DNA of 64,000 nt from assembly GCF_003001955.1 (NCBI RefSeq), contig NZ_PVNH01000001.1:646830-710829 (forward strand). Reading direction: 5' to 3'. Source of the DNA: Prauserella shujinwangii (lineage in GTDB: Bacteria; Actinomycetota; Actinomycetes; Mycobacteriales; Pseudonocardiaceae). Below the pieces are notes generated by a model that saw nothing but the letters and a program-made list of their open reading frames with translations, was not told the origin of the DNA and did no database searches. Made by a program: the position numbers and the translations under genes. This document shows, piece after piece, positions 54,150-62,329 of the stretch (its first letter is position 1; every line of letters starts with the position of its first letter).

Positions 54150-54962
54150 ATGTTCCCGCGCACCACCCGCCGGGGCGCGCTGTCCGCCGGACTGGCCGCG
54201 TTCGCCTGCGCCGCCCTGGTGGCGACCGCACCGGCCGTCACCGCCACCGCGACCGCCGCCGTCACCGAGTCCGGCACGCAGGTCGCCGCCGAACTGCTCT
54301 GCGGCAAGTACGACTCCACGCGCGTCCAGCAGGGCAGGTACATCGTCCAGAACAACGTGTGGGGCGCCGACACCGCGCAGTGCATCGACGTCGGCGGGAC
54401 CGGCGCGTCGTTCGCGGTCACCACGGCGCGCCACGACAAGCCCACCAACGGGGCGCCCGCCGCCTATCCCTCGGTGTACGCGGGATGCCACTACCAGAAC
54501 TGCACGACCGGCAGCGGACTGCCGCTGCGGGTCGACGCGATGCGCTCGGTGTCGAGCAGCTGGAGCACCAGCTCACCGGACCAGGGGGTCTACAACGTCG
54601 CCTACGACCTCTGGTTCGACCCGCAGGCCGGAGAGACCGGGCAGAACGAGGCCGAGCTGATGATCTGGCTGAAGCACCGGGGCTCGGTGCAGCCCGTCGG
54701 GTCCCGTGTGGACACCGTTCGGCTGGCGGGCGCCACGTGGGACGTCTGGCAGGGCAACCCCGGCTGGAACGTCATCTCGTTCGTCCGGACCACCCCCACC
54801 GACGCGGTCGCGAACCTCGATCTCACCGCGTTCACCCGGCACGCCGTCGAACGGGGTGCTGTCGGCAGGGACTGGTACCTGACGAGTGTGCAGGCCGGAT
54901 TCGAGCCCTGGCAGGGCGGAGCCGGGCTGCGCACGCACGCGTTCTCCGTCTCCGCGGGCTGA
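54150..54962 (+). CDS. Secreted GH12 endoglucanase
   Basis: The 270-residue protein has a twin-Arg-like signal (TTRRGALSAGLAAFACAALVATAPAVTA). A GH12 beta-jelly-roll follows, with the nucleophile Glu169 in ELMIWLKH and acid/base Glu252 in AGFEPWQGG. Paired Cys in CGKYD and QCID, and GCHYQNC, fit secreted family members. It has no CBM. A GAGGAG site precedes the ATG. It cleaves beta-1,4-glucan and should work with the LPMO gene just upstream. Confidence 0.94.
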   Translation: MFPRTTRRGALSAGLAAFACAALVATAPAVTATATAAVTESGTQVAAELLCGKYDSTRVQQGRYIVQNNVWGADTAQCIDVGGTGASFAVTTARHDKPTNGAPAAYPSVYAGCHYQNCTTGSGLPLRVDAMRSVSSSWSTSSPDQGVYNVAYDLWFDPQAGETGQNEAELMIWLKHRGSVQPVGSRVDTVRLAGATWDVWQGNPGWNVISFVRTTPTDAVANLDLTAFTRHAVERGAVGRDWYLTSVQAGFEPWQGGAGLRTHAFSVSAG

Positions 54963-54999
54963 CGGCGGGCGATGGCGCGACGGCCGCGGGCGGGGCCCG

Positions 55000-55179
55000 T
55001 CAGCCCGCGGCCGTCCGGCCGTCGCCGGCTCGCCGGTCGTCACCCGCCCGGTGGCGGTCCGCCGTCCCGGCCGACCGCCGGATGCCGGCGACGGCGTCGG
55101 CGTGCATCCGGGCGATCGCGTCGTGGGCGCGGCGGACCGCCTCGTCCAGCCTCGCCAGGAACGCCTCGTGGGACTCCAT
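55000..55179 (-). CDS. Small hypothetical helical protein
   Basis: A 59-residue ORF from ATG 55179 has an AAGGA site about 8 bases upstream. Its sequence MESHEAFLARLDEAVRRAHDAIARMHADAVAGIRRS is an amphipathic helix with His and Arg. An Arg/Asp-rich tail follows. No family recognised. It is convergent to the GH12 gene and divergent from the next hypothetical gene. A start at 55188 is also possible. Confidence 0.4.
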   Translation of the reverse strand: MESHEAFLARLDEAVRRAHDAIARMHADAVAGIRRSAGTADRHRAGDDRRAGDGRTAAG

Positions 55180-55405
55180 CCGCGTCATCCTTTCCGTGCC
55201 GGTCGGTCGTTTCCACTGCGCACGGCCCGGTTCACCTGTTCGGGGCGTGCCGCTGCGCATGCCCCGTACCGTCGATGGTCCTCCGGTTTCCGCGTGGCGG
55301 CGACCACCGATCCGGGCCGGCCAGGTATTGCCCCGGCAGGAACAAGAAACTTGCGCCCGCCGTTGTCAGTACCGGGAGGCGACCGTGGTAGAGGAGGTGA
55401 GCGGG

Positions 55406-55792
55406 ATGAGCACACCGCACGGCCACGCGCTGGGGGAGGCACGCCGGCTCGTCGAGGACACCACGTGCGAGATCGCGGCGGAGCCGGTAGCGCCGGCCGC
55501 GTTGCACGCCGCGGTCGAGCACCTGTACGAGCTGGTCGGGGCGCTCGCCGAGCTCCTGGGCACGGTGGCCGGGCTGCTTCCCGCCACCCTCGCCGAGCGT
55601 GACGGCGACGGGCGGGTCATCCCGGAGACGTGTGCCGACCTCGACTCGGCGCGGCGCTGTCTCGCCAACGGTGCCCTGTTGCTCGAACCGGCCAGGGACG
55701 ATCTGCGGCGTCTCACGCGTCCCGTGGGCCCACCTGCTTCCGGATTACGCCGGGGGAGGGATGATCGGGCCGGAACGGGGCACGGCAGGTGA
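55406..55792 (+). CDS. Hypothetical helical protein upstream of thiI
   Basis: A 128-residue ORF starts at ATG 55406 after GAGGAGG. Residues 1-95 are strongly helical and Ala/Leu-rich (LHAAVEHLYELVGALAELLGTVAGLL, DLDSARRCLANGALLLEPARDDL). The last 25 residues are Arg/Gly-rich. It ends 12 bases before thiI, so they are probably co-transcribed. I recognise no family. Confidence 0.55.
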   Translation: MSTPHGHALGEARRLVEDTTCEIAAEPVAPAALHAAVEHLYELVGALAELLGTVAGLLPATLAERDGDGRVIPETCADLDSARRCLANGALLLEPARDDLRRLTRPVGPPASGLRRGRDDRAGTGHGR

Positions 55793-55804
55793 GAGGTGAC
55801 GCGG

Positions 55805-57055
55805 ATGACCGGACAGAGCTGTGTGCTGCTCAAGTACGGCGAGCTGACGCTGAAGGGCCGCAATCGCGGCCGGTTCGAGAAGCACCTGCTGCGCAACGTC
55901 GAGCGCACGGTGTCGCGGCCGGACGGCGAGCGCGTCCGCATCCAGCGCAGGCAGGGCGTGCTCGTCCTGCGCTCGGCGCTTCCGGAGCGGGAGCTGCTGG
56001 ACCGTGCCCGCGACGTGATCGGCATCAGCGTGGTGCAGCCCGCGGTGCCGGTGCCACGCACCCCGGACGACGTGGCGGCGGCCGCGGTGCGGCTCGTGCG
56101 CGAGCGGGGTCTCGAGGGCAGGTTCGCCGTCCGCGCGCGCAGGCGCACCAAGGATTTCCCGCTGACCTCCGAGGAGCTGGCCGCGCACGTCGGTGACCGC
56201 GTGCGGCGCGAGCTCGGCTGGCCTGTCGACCTGGACCACCCCGAGGTGGAGATCCTCGTCGAGGTCGACTGGCGTGAGGTCTTCGTGTCGGTCGAGCGGT
56301 ACCGGGGACAGGGCGGGCTGCCGGTCGGGGCCAGCGGCCGGGCGCTGGTGCTGCTCTCCGGTGGCTTCGACTCGCCCGTCGCCGCCTACCGCGCCATGCG
56401 GCGCGGGCTGCGCTGCGACTTCGTGCACTTCACCGGGGCGCCGTTCACCGGGCCCTCGTCCACCTACAAGGCCTATGCGCACGTCCGCGAGCTCGACCGC
56501 TTCCAGGGCGGCTCCCGCCTGCACGTGATCCCGATCGGGGCCGCGCAACGGCGGCTGGCCGGCGCGGGTGCGGGGGAGGCCCAGACCGTGGCCCACCGGC
56601 GGCTCATGCTGCGCACCGCCGACGCGCTCGCCCGCGAGTGCGGAGCGCAGGCACTGGTGACCGGGGACAGCCTCGGCCAGGTCGCCAGCCAGACCCTCAG
56701 CAACCTGGCCACCGTGGAACGGTCGAGCGACCTGCCGCTCCTGCGCCCGCTGCTCGCCTGGGACAAGGACGAGATCATCGCCGAGGCGCGCCGGATCGGC
56801 ACGGCCGACATCGCCCGCCTGCCGGACGAGGACTGCTGCAGCCTGTTGACCCCGCCCCATCCCGCGACCCGCACCACCCACGAGCGGCTGGCGGCCGTGG
56901 AGCGGCGCGCCGGTGTCGACGACCTCGTGCCGGAGCTGCTGGCGAAGTCCCAGCTCTTCGCCCTCGGCAACGCCGACGGCCCGAACGCCACCGACGGCGC
57001 CGCGGACACCGGCACCATCCTCACCAGCGCCGCCACTGACACGGCGGGCGGGTAG
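55805..57055 (+). CDS. thiI: tRNA 4-thiouridine synthase / thiazole sulfur-transfer protein ThiI
   Basis: The 416-residue protein has an N-terminal ferredoxin-like and THUMP region (LLKYGELTLKGRNRGRFEKHLLRN, TKDFPLTSEELAAHVG). The PP-loop LLSGGFDSPVAAYRAM adenylates tRNA U8, with FVHFTGAPFTGPSSTYKAY and GDSLGQVASQTLSNL after it. There is no C-terminal rhodanese domain, the shorter form. A conserved Cys pair is in DEDCCSLLTP. The GTG at 55796 is an alternative start. The tail after LALGNADG is low complexity. Confidence 0.93.
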   Translation: MTGQSCVLLKYGELTLKGRNRGRFEKHLLRNVERTVSRPDGERVRIQRRQGVLVLRSALPERELLDRARDVIGISVVQPAVPVPRTPDDVAAAAVRLVRERGLEGRFAVRARRRTKDFPLTSEELAAHVGDRVRRELGWPVDLDHPEVEILVEVDWREVFVSVERYRGQGGLPVGASGRALVLLSGGFDSPVAAYRAMRRGLRCDFVHFTGAPFTGPSSTYKAYAHVRELDRFQGGSRLHVIPIGAAQRRLAGAGAGEAQTVAHRRLMLRTADALARECGAQALVTGDSLGQVASQTLSNLATVERSSDLPLLRPLLAWDKDEIIAEARRIGTADIARLPDEDCCSLLTPPHPATRTTHERLAAVERRAGVDDLVPELLAKSQLFALGNADGPNATDGAADTGTILTSAATDTAGG

Positions 57056-57073
57056 CCCGCGGCCCGGCCCGGC

Positions 57074-57655
57074 TCAGCCGGGTCGCGAGGCCGCCTCGAT
57101 GACGCTGTGCACGACCTGGCGGATCCGCTCGGCGGCCCGGTCGGGGTCCGGCTGCCCCGCGTCCAGCCAGGCGATGACAGCCTCCAGGGTGACCACCGGG
57201 ACCAGCCGCGCCGCCCAGTCCTGCCACGGCCCGCCGGGCACCCGCTCGGCGAGATGGCGGCGGGTCACCTCGGTCGAACCGGCTCGGAGTCCCTCGATGA
57301 CGTCCCTGAACTCCGGCTCCTTCGCGGCGTGCCGGAACAGCAGCCGGAATCCTTCCGGATCGGCGGCGGCCGCCCGCAGCAGCGTGGGCAGGCTGGTGTC
57401 GTCGAAGTGGTCCGTGCCGACGGCCTCGGCGAGCCGCGTGCAGGCGCGGTCGAGGACCGCGCGGTACAGGTCGGACTTCGACGCGAAATGCCGGTACAGG
57501 AGCACCTGGGTGACCCCGGCCTCGGCCGCCACGTCCCCGAGGCCCGTCGCGGTGTAGCCCGCCCGGGCGAACGCGCGGGTCGCCGCCTCCAGGATCTGCG
57601 CCCGGCGTTCGGCCCGGGGCAGCCGCCGGACCGGTCGCGCTGGGTCGGTGGTCAT
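57074..57655 (-). CDS. TetR-family transcriptional regulator
   Basis: The 193-residue regulator has the helix-turn-helix RRAQILEAATRAFARAGYTATGLGDVAAEAGVTQVLLYRHFASKSDLYRAVL. A helical ligand domain follows. ATG 57655 has GAGGGGG upstream. It is divergent from a P450 gene 89 bases away, with TATACAAG repeats between, so it probably represses that P450 and itself. The 3' end lies 18 bases from thiI in convergent orientation. Confidence 0.92.
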   Translation of the reverse strand: MTTDPARPVRRLPRAERRAQILEAATRAFARAGYTATGLGDVAAEAGVTQVLLYRHFASKSDLYRAVLDRACTRLAEAVGTDHFDDTSLPTLLRAAAADPEGFRLLFRHAAKEPEFRDVIEGLRAGSTEVTRRHLAERVPGGPWQDWAARLVPVVTLEAVIAWLDAGQPDPDRAAERIRQVVHSVIEAASRPG

Positions 57656-57681
57656 CACACCCCCTCTTGTTCAGGGGTGAC

Positions 57682-57717
57682 TATACAAGTACCGTTGTTT
57701 AAGTCGAATTATACAAG
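57682..57717. promoter_or_regulatory. TATACAAG repeats in the TetR/P450 divergent promoter
   Basis: TATACAAG occurs at 57682-57689 and 57710-57717, with an imperfect inverted copy TTGTTTA at 57695-57701. In an AT-rich patch of an otherwise GC-rich gap these are the likely TetR operator and core promoter for both genes. Confidence 0.5.
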
Positions 57718-57743
57718 ATGTCTGGAACTTGCTGGAGGCGGTC

Positions 57744-58919
57744 ATGAACCCGGTGGCGCGGTTGCCGTTCGAGCAGGAAAGCCCGCTCCAGGTCCCGCCG
57801 CTCCTGCGGGAGCTGCAACAGCGCGGCACCGTGCACCGGGTCCGCACCGCGGTGGGCGACGAGGCGTGGCTGGTCACCGGCCACGCGGAGGTGCGGCGGT
57901 TGCTCGACGACGACCGGCTGGGCCGCTCCCACCCCGCGCCGGAGACGGCGGCGCGGTCGGGCGAGTCCGCGCTGTTCGGTGGCCCGCTCGGCGACTTCGC
58001 CACCGAGCACGCCGACCACGCGCGGATGCGCTCGCTGCTGCGGCCGCACTTCACACCGGGCCGGGTCCGCGCGCTGCGCCCCCGCGTCGCGTCGCTCACC
58101 GAGCGGCTGCTCGACGCGTTCGCGGAGCACGAGCCGCCTGCGGACCTGCACGCCGCGCTCGCCCTGCCGCTGCCGATCCTGGTGATCTGCGAGCTGCTGG
58201 GCGTGCCCTACGCGGACCGGGACCGGTTCCGGGAGTGGACCCAGGCGGCCGCCGACGTACGCGACCGGGCCCGGTCCCAGTGGGGAATCGGTGAGCTGTT
58301 CGGCTACGGCAGGAGCCTGGTCGCCCGGAAACGGGCCGAACCGGAAGACGACGTGATCTCCCGGCTGGCCGCGACCGAGGGCGTGTCCGACGAGGAGGCC
58401 GCGGCACTGGCGATGGCCTTGCTGTTCGCCGGGCACGAGACCACGGTCGTCCAGATCGGGCTCGGTGTGCTGCTCCTGCTGACCTGGCCGGAACAGTGGC
58501 AGGCGCTGGTCGACGACCCGGGGCTGGTGCCGGACGCGGTCGAGGAGATCCTGCGGGCGCCCGGCAAGGCATCCGGCGGCCTTCCCCGCTACGCCAGGAC
58601 GGATCTCGAGATCGACGGCGTTGCCGTCCGGGCGGGTGAGCTGGTGCTGCTCGACCTCGGTGCGGCCAACCACGATCCCGCGGCGTTCCCCGATCCCGAC
58701 CGCGTGGACGTCACCCGGGCCGAGCACGGGCACCTCGCGTTCGGTCATGGCCCGCGGTACTGCCTCGGTGCCCCGCTCGCCCGGCTCGAGCTGGAGACGG
58801 TGCTCACCCAGCTGGTCGTCCGGTTCCCCGGACTGCGCCTGGCCACCGGCCCCGCCGAGCTGACGGTCCGGCGGGACGTGCTCACCGCCGGGCTGACCGA
58901 GCTGCCGGTGCGGTGGTGA
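57744..58919 (+). CDS. Cytochrome P450 (CYP107-like)
   Basis: The 391-residue P450 has the I-helix LFAGHETTV (Glu-Thr-Thr about 232-234), ExxR EILR (268-271) and the heme loop FGHGPRYCLGAPLARLEL with Cys about 340. It is of the soluble actinobacterial class that needs external ferredoxin. GGAGG precedes ATG 57744. It is divergent from a TetR regulator and its last 38 bases overlap the convergent ArsR-rhodanese gene. Substrate unknown. Confidence 0.93.
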   Translation: MNPVARLPFEQESPLQVPPLLRELQQRGTVHRVRTAVGDEAWLVTGHAEVRRLLDDDRLGRSHPAPETAARSGESALFGGPLGDFATEHADHARMRSLLRPHFTPGRVRALRPRVASLTERLLDAFAEHEPPADLHAALALPLPILVICELLGVPYADRDRFREWTQAAADVRDRARSQWGIGELFGYGRSLVARKRAEPEDDVISRLAATEGVSDEEAAALAMALLFAGHETTVVQIGLGVLLLLTWPEQWQALVDDPGLVPDAVEEILRAPGKASGGLPRYARTDLEIDGVAVRAGELVLLDLGAANHDPAAFPDPDRVDVTRAEHGHLAFGHGPRYCLGAPLARLELETVLTQLVVRFPGLRLATGPAELTVRRDVLTAGLTELPVRW

Positions 58920-59562
58920 CCGGCAGCTCGGCGAGGCGCCATTCGAGCATGCCGTCGGCCAGCCGGCGCGCCCTGCGCCCGCGTGCCGTGAGCAGGCGGA
59001 CCGCGTCGTGTGCGAGCACGCAGAAGGCGCCCCGGCAGTAGGCCACGATCTCCTGGTCGGCGGGCAGGTCGGCGAGGTGGTCGGCCAGCTCCTCGAGCGG
59101 GACGGACAGCGCGCCGGGGATATGCCCCGCCGCGTACTCCTCCCTCGGCCGCACGTCGAGCACCACGACGTCACCGGAACGCGCGCGCGACAGCAGTTCC
59201 TCCCGCGTGACCTGCTCGGTGTCCGGTCCCAGGTATTCCCGCCGGGCCGCCTCAGCGTCCGGCAGATGCTCCGTGGCGACCGTCCGCACCAGCGCGTAGA
59301 GGGCGGCCACGTCGGGGCCCGCCAGCCGGTAGTACACCTTCGTGCCGTCCCGGCGGGTCGCCACCAGGTTGGCCTGCTTCAGCGTCTGCAGGTGCGCCGA
59401 CGCCGTGGTCAGGCCGAGTTCCGCCGCCCTGGCCAGCGCGTCCACCGTGCGCTCGCCCTGGGCCAGCAGGTCCAGCAGCTCCAGGCGCTTGCCGTTGCCG
59501 AGTGCCTTGCCCACCCGGGCGAACTGGTCGAACAGCGCTGTCTTCGCGATGCGGTCACCCAA
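58882..59562 (-). CDS. ArsR-family repressor fused to a rhodanese domain
   Basis: The 226-residue fusion has an ArsR winged helix (about 1-95; FARVGKALGNGKRLELLDLLAQGERTVDALARAAELGLTTASAHLQTLKQANLVATRRDGTKVYY is the family core). A rhodanese domain runs from about 125 to 215 (VVVLDVRPREEYAAGHIPGALSVPLEELADHL), with active loop AYCRGAFC. This architecture is known from sulfide/persulfide-responsive BigR/SqrR-like regulators. TTG 59562 is taken as start: GGAGAA lies upstream and the fold begins there. The ATG at 59616 would put the divergent start codons on top of each other. It faces the MBL-rhodanese operon. Confidence 0.88.
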   Translation of the reverse strand: MGDRIAKTALFDQFARVGKALGNGKRLELLDLLAQGERTVDALARAAELGLTTASAHLQTLKQANLVATRRDGTKVYYRLAGPDVAALYALVRTVATEHLPDAEAARREYLGPDTEQVTREELLSRARSGDVVVLDVRPREEYAAGHIPGALSVPLEELADHLADLPADQEIVAYCRGAFCVLAHDAVRLLTARGRRARRLADGMLEWRLAELPVTTAPAARSARR

Positions 59563-59566
59563 TTGA

Positions 59567-59599
59567 TTCTCCAATACTCCTTGGAATAGTGTAGGAGAA
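59567..59599. promoter_or_regulatory. Imperfect palindrome between ArsR-rhodanese and MBL-rhodanese genes
   Basis: TTCTCC (59567-59572) and GGAGAA (59594-59599) bound a 33-bp AT-rich imperfect palindrome with inner TACTCC/GGAATAGTGTA similarity. It fills the 52-base gap between the chosen start codons and is the likely operator of the ArsR-rhodanese repressor. Confidence 0.6.
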
Positions 59600-59614
59600 A
59601 CGGAAGGATCTGTC

Positions 59615-60976
59615 ATGACCGACCTCCAGCTCGTGCCCCTCGTGGACGAGGGACTCGGCAACTCCGCCTACCTCCTCGACCTCGGCGACGGCCGGGCGCT
59701 GCTGGTCGACGTCAGTCTCGACCTGCGCGCCGCCTGGGCGGCGGCGCGGCGCCGGGGCCTGCGGCCCGCGTTCGCCGCCGACACGCACCTGCACGCGGAC
59801 TTCCTCTCCGGCGCGCGGCAGCTGGCCGCGACCGAGGGCACCCGGATCCTCGCCTCGGCGGCGGGCCACCGGGAGTTCGCCCACACCGGACTCCGGGACG
59901 GGGACGAGGTCGACCTCGGCGGGTTGCGGCTGCGTGCGCTGGCCACCCCGGGGCACACCGAGGAGCACCTGTGCTTCCTGCTGCTCGACGGGGACACTCC
60001 GGCCGGCGTGTTCACCGGCGGCTCGCTGCTCGTCGGCTCGGCCGCCCGCACCGATCTCGTCGCGCCCGGCCGCACCGAGGCGCTGGCGCGGCAGCAGTAC
60101 GCGGCCCTGCGGCGGCTGGCCACGCTGCCCGACGAGGTGGCGGTGTGGCCCACCCACGGCGCGGGGTCGTTCTGCTCCGCACCACCCGGTGCGGAGCGCA
60201 CGAGCACGATCGGCCGGGAGAAGGCCACCAACCCGCTGCTGCGGGTGGCCGACGAGGACGCCTTCGTCACCGCGCTGACCGGGTCGCTCGGCAGCCACCC
60301 GCCGTACTTCCGGTGGCTGGCCGAGGTGAACCGGCGTGGCCCCGAGGTGCTGGACACGCCACCGGATCTGCCCCCGCTGGACGTGCCGGCGGTGCGGTCG
60401 CTGCTGGCCGACGGCGCCCTGCTGATCGACGTCCGCCCGGTGCCGGAGTTCGCCGCGGCCCACGTACCGGGAGCGGTGTCCATCCCGCTGCGGCCCGCGT
60501 TCGCGCCGTGGCTCGGCTGGCTCGTGGAGCCGGAACGCCCGCTGGTCGTCGTGCGCGGAGCCGGCCAGGACCCGGCCGAGATCGCCTGGCAGGCGGCGAA
60601 GATCGGCTTCTCCGGACTGACCGGCGAGCTGGCCGGAGGGCTGGCCGCCTGGGTCGCGGAGGGTGGCGAGACCACCGGCACCCGGCTGGTGCGGCCCGGC
60701 CCGCTGGGCCGGGAACGCGTGCTGGACGTCCGGCAGGCGGCCGAGTTCGCCGCGGGCCACGTGCCGGGTGCCGCGCACGTCGAGCTCGGCGCCCTGGCCG
60801 CCGGTGCCGGCGCGCTGTCCCGCGAACCGACGGTGGTCATGTGCGGCCACGGCGAGCGCGCGATGAGCGCGGCCAGCCTGCTCGAGCGAGCCGGGCACCG
60901 CGACGTCGCCGTGCTCACCGGAGGACCCGGCGACTGGGCGGCGGCGACCGGACGCGAGCCGGAGCGGGGTTCATGA
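59615..60976 (+). CDS. MBL-fold persulfide-dioxygenase-like protein with two rhodanese domains
   Basis: The 453-residue protein has a metallo-beta-lactamase domain (about 1-240) with THLHADFLSG and the ATPGHTEEHL metal motif, as in persulfide dioxygenases. Two rhodanese domains follow. The first (about 260-355; LLIDVRPVPEFAAAHVPGAVSIPL) has VVVRGAGQ at the loop, lacking the Cys. The second (about 365-450) has MCGHGERA with the active Cys. A GGAAGGA site precedes the ATG. It is translationally coupled to the MFS gene (ATGA). A role in sulfane-sulfur oxidation or transfer is inferred. Confidence 0.88.
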   Translation: MTDLQLVPLVDEGLGNSAYLLDLGDGRALLVDVSLDLRAAWAAARRRGLRPAFAADTHLHADFLSGARQLAATEGTRILASAAGHREFAHTGLRDGDEVDLGGLRLRALATPGHTEEHLCFLLLDGDTPAGVFTGGSLLVGSAARTDLVAPGRTEALARQQYAALRRLATLPDEVAVWPTHGAGSFCSAPPGAERTSTIGREKATNPLLRVADEDAFVTALTGSLGSHPPYFRWLAEVNRRGPEVLDTPPDLPPLDVPAVRSLLADGALLIDVRPVPEFAAAHVPGAVSIPLRPAFAPWLGWLVEPERPLVVVRGAGQDPAEIAWQAAKIGFSGLTGELAGGLAAWVAEGGETTGTRLVRPGPLGRERVLDVRQAAEFAAGHVPGAAHVELGALAAGAGALSREPTVVMCGHGERAMSAASLLERAGHRDVAVLTGGPGDWAAATGREPERGS

Positions 60977-62271
60977 CCACGGCGCGGGTCCCGCGGCTGG
61001 GCCTGCGGGCCAACCTCGCCCAGTTCAGCCTGCTGGTGGCGGTCAACGCCCTGGTCGGCGGTGTGCTCGGGCAGGAACGCAGCGTCCTGCCCCTGCTGGC
61101 CGAGCGGGAGTTCGGCCTGACCGCCTACACGGCGATGCTGACGTACGTGCTCGCCTTCGGGATCACGAAGGCCGCGACCAACTACGTCGCGGGCACCTGG
61201 TCGGACCGGTACGGCCGCAAGCCGGTGCTGCTGGCCGGCTGGCTGGTCGCGATCCCGGTGCCGCTGCTGCTGATCTGGGCGCCGCACTGGGGCTGGATCG
61301 TGGCCGCCAACGTCCTGCTCGGCATCAGCCAGGGACTGACCTGGTCCACGACGGTCATCATGAAGATCGACCTGGCCGGGCCCGCGCGCCGGGGCCTGGC
61401 GATGGGGCTGAACGAGGCCGCGGGCTACGCCGCCGTGGCGGTCACCGCCGTGGCCACCGGCTACCTCGCGGCCCGGTTCGGCCTGCGCCCGGCCCCGTTT
61501 CTGCTGGGCGCGTCGTACGTCGCCGTGGGCCTCGGCCTGACGGCGTTGTTCGTCCGCGAGACGCACGACCACGCCCGGCTCGAGGCGGGCAGCCACACCG
61601 CGCGCGCCGACGGCAGGCACGACCACCTGCACGCCGGGCTGTCCACCCGGGACGTCTTCCGGCACACCAGCCTCCGGGAACCCGCACTGTCGGCGGCCAG
61701 CCAGGCCGGGATGGTGAACAACCTCAACGACGGCCTCGCGATGGGGCTGTTCCCGGTGCTGTTCGTCTCCGCCGGTCTCTCGCTCGGTGAGATGGGGGTG
61801 CTCGTCGCGCTGTATCCCGCCGTCTGGGGGCTCGGCCAGCTGATCACCGGCCCGCTGTCCGACGGGTGGGGCCGCAAGCACCTGATCACGGCGGGCATGG
61901 TCACGCAGGCCGCCGCGCTCGGCGTGATCGCCGTCGCGGACACGTTCGCCGTCTGGGCGGCGGCCGCCGTGCTGCTGGGCGCGGGCACCGCGATGGTGTA
62001 CCCGACGCTGCTCGCCGTGGTCGGCGACGTCGCCCACCCCGCGTGGCGTGCCCGCGCGGTCGGGGTGTACCGGCTGTGGCGGGACGGCGGGTTCGCCGTG
62101 GGCGCGATCGTGTCGGGCGTGGCCGCGGACCTGTGGGGGCTGCGGGCGGCGATCTGGCTGGTGGCCGCGCTCACCGCGGTCTCGGCACTGGTCGTCGCGG
62201 TGCGCATGTACGAGACGCGGCCGGTGCCCCCGCGAGGCGCCCGGGACGGGAGCAGCGGATCCGGCCGGTAG
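60973..62271 (+). CDS. MFS transporter of the sulfur-type operon
   Basis: The 432-residue carrier has about twelve membrane segments, with the motif SDRYGRKPVLLAG after segment 2 and GPLSDGWGRKHL in the second half. The central cytoplasmic loop (about residues 195-225) is His-rich (THDHARLEAGSH, GRHDHLHAGLS), unusual for simple organic-solute carriers and suggestive of metal binding. It overlaps the MBL-rhodanese stop. Substrate could be a sulfur oxyanion or a metal/metalloid; it cannot be read from sequence. Confidence 0.88.
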   Translation: MTTARVPRLGLRANLAQFSLLVAVNALVGGVLGQERSVLPLLAEREFGLTAYTAMLTYVLAFGITKAATNYVAGTWSDRYGRKPVLLAGWLVAIPVPLLLIWAPHWGWIVAANVLLGISQGLTWSTTVIMKIDLAGPARRGLAMGLNEAAGYAAVAVTAVATGYLAARFGLRPAPFLLGASYVAVGLGLTALFVRETHDHARLEAGSHTARADGRHDHLHAGLSTRDVFRHTSLREPALSAASQAGMVNNLNDGLAMGLFPVLFVSAGLSLGEMGVLVALYPAVWGLGQLITGPLSDGWGRKHLITAGMVTQAAALGVIAVADTFAVWAAAAVLLGAGTAMVYPTLLAVVGDVAHPAWRARAVGVYRLWRDGGFAVGAIVSGVAADLWGLRAAIWLVAALTAVSALVVAVRMYETRPVPPRGARDGSSGSGR

Positions 62272-62329
62272 CCGACGCGGTCGGCGGTCGTTCCGTAGAG
62301 TGCTGGCACACGACGGAACCGGGGGAGCG

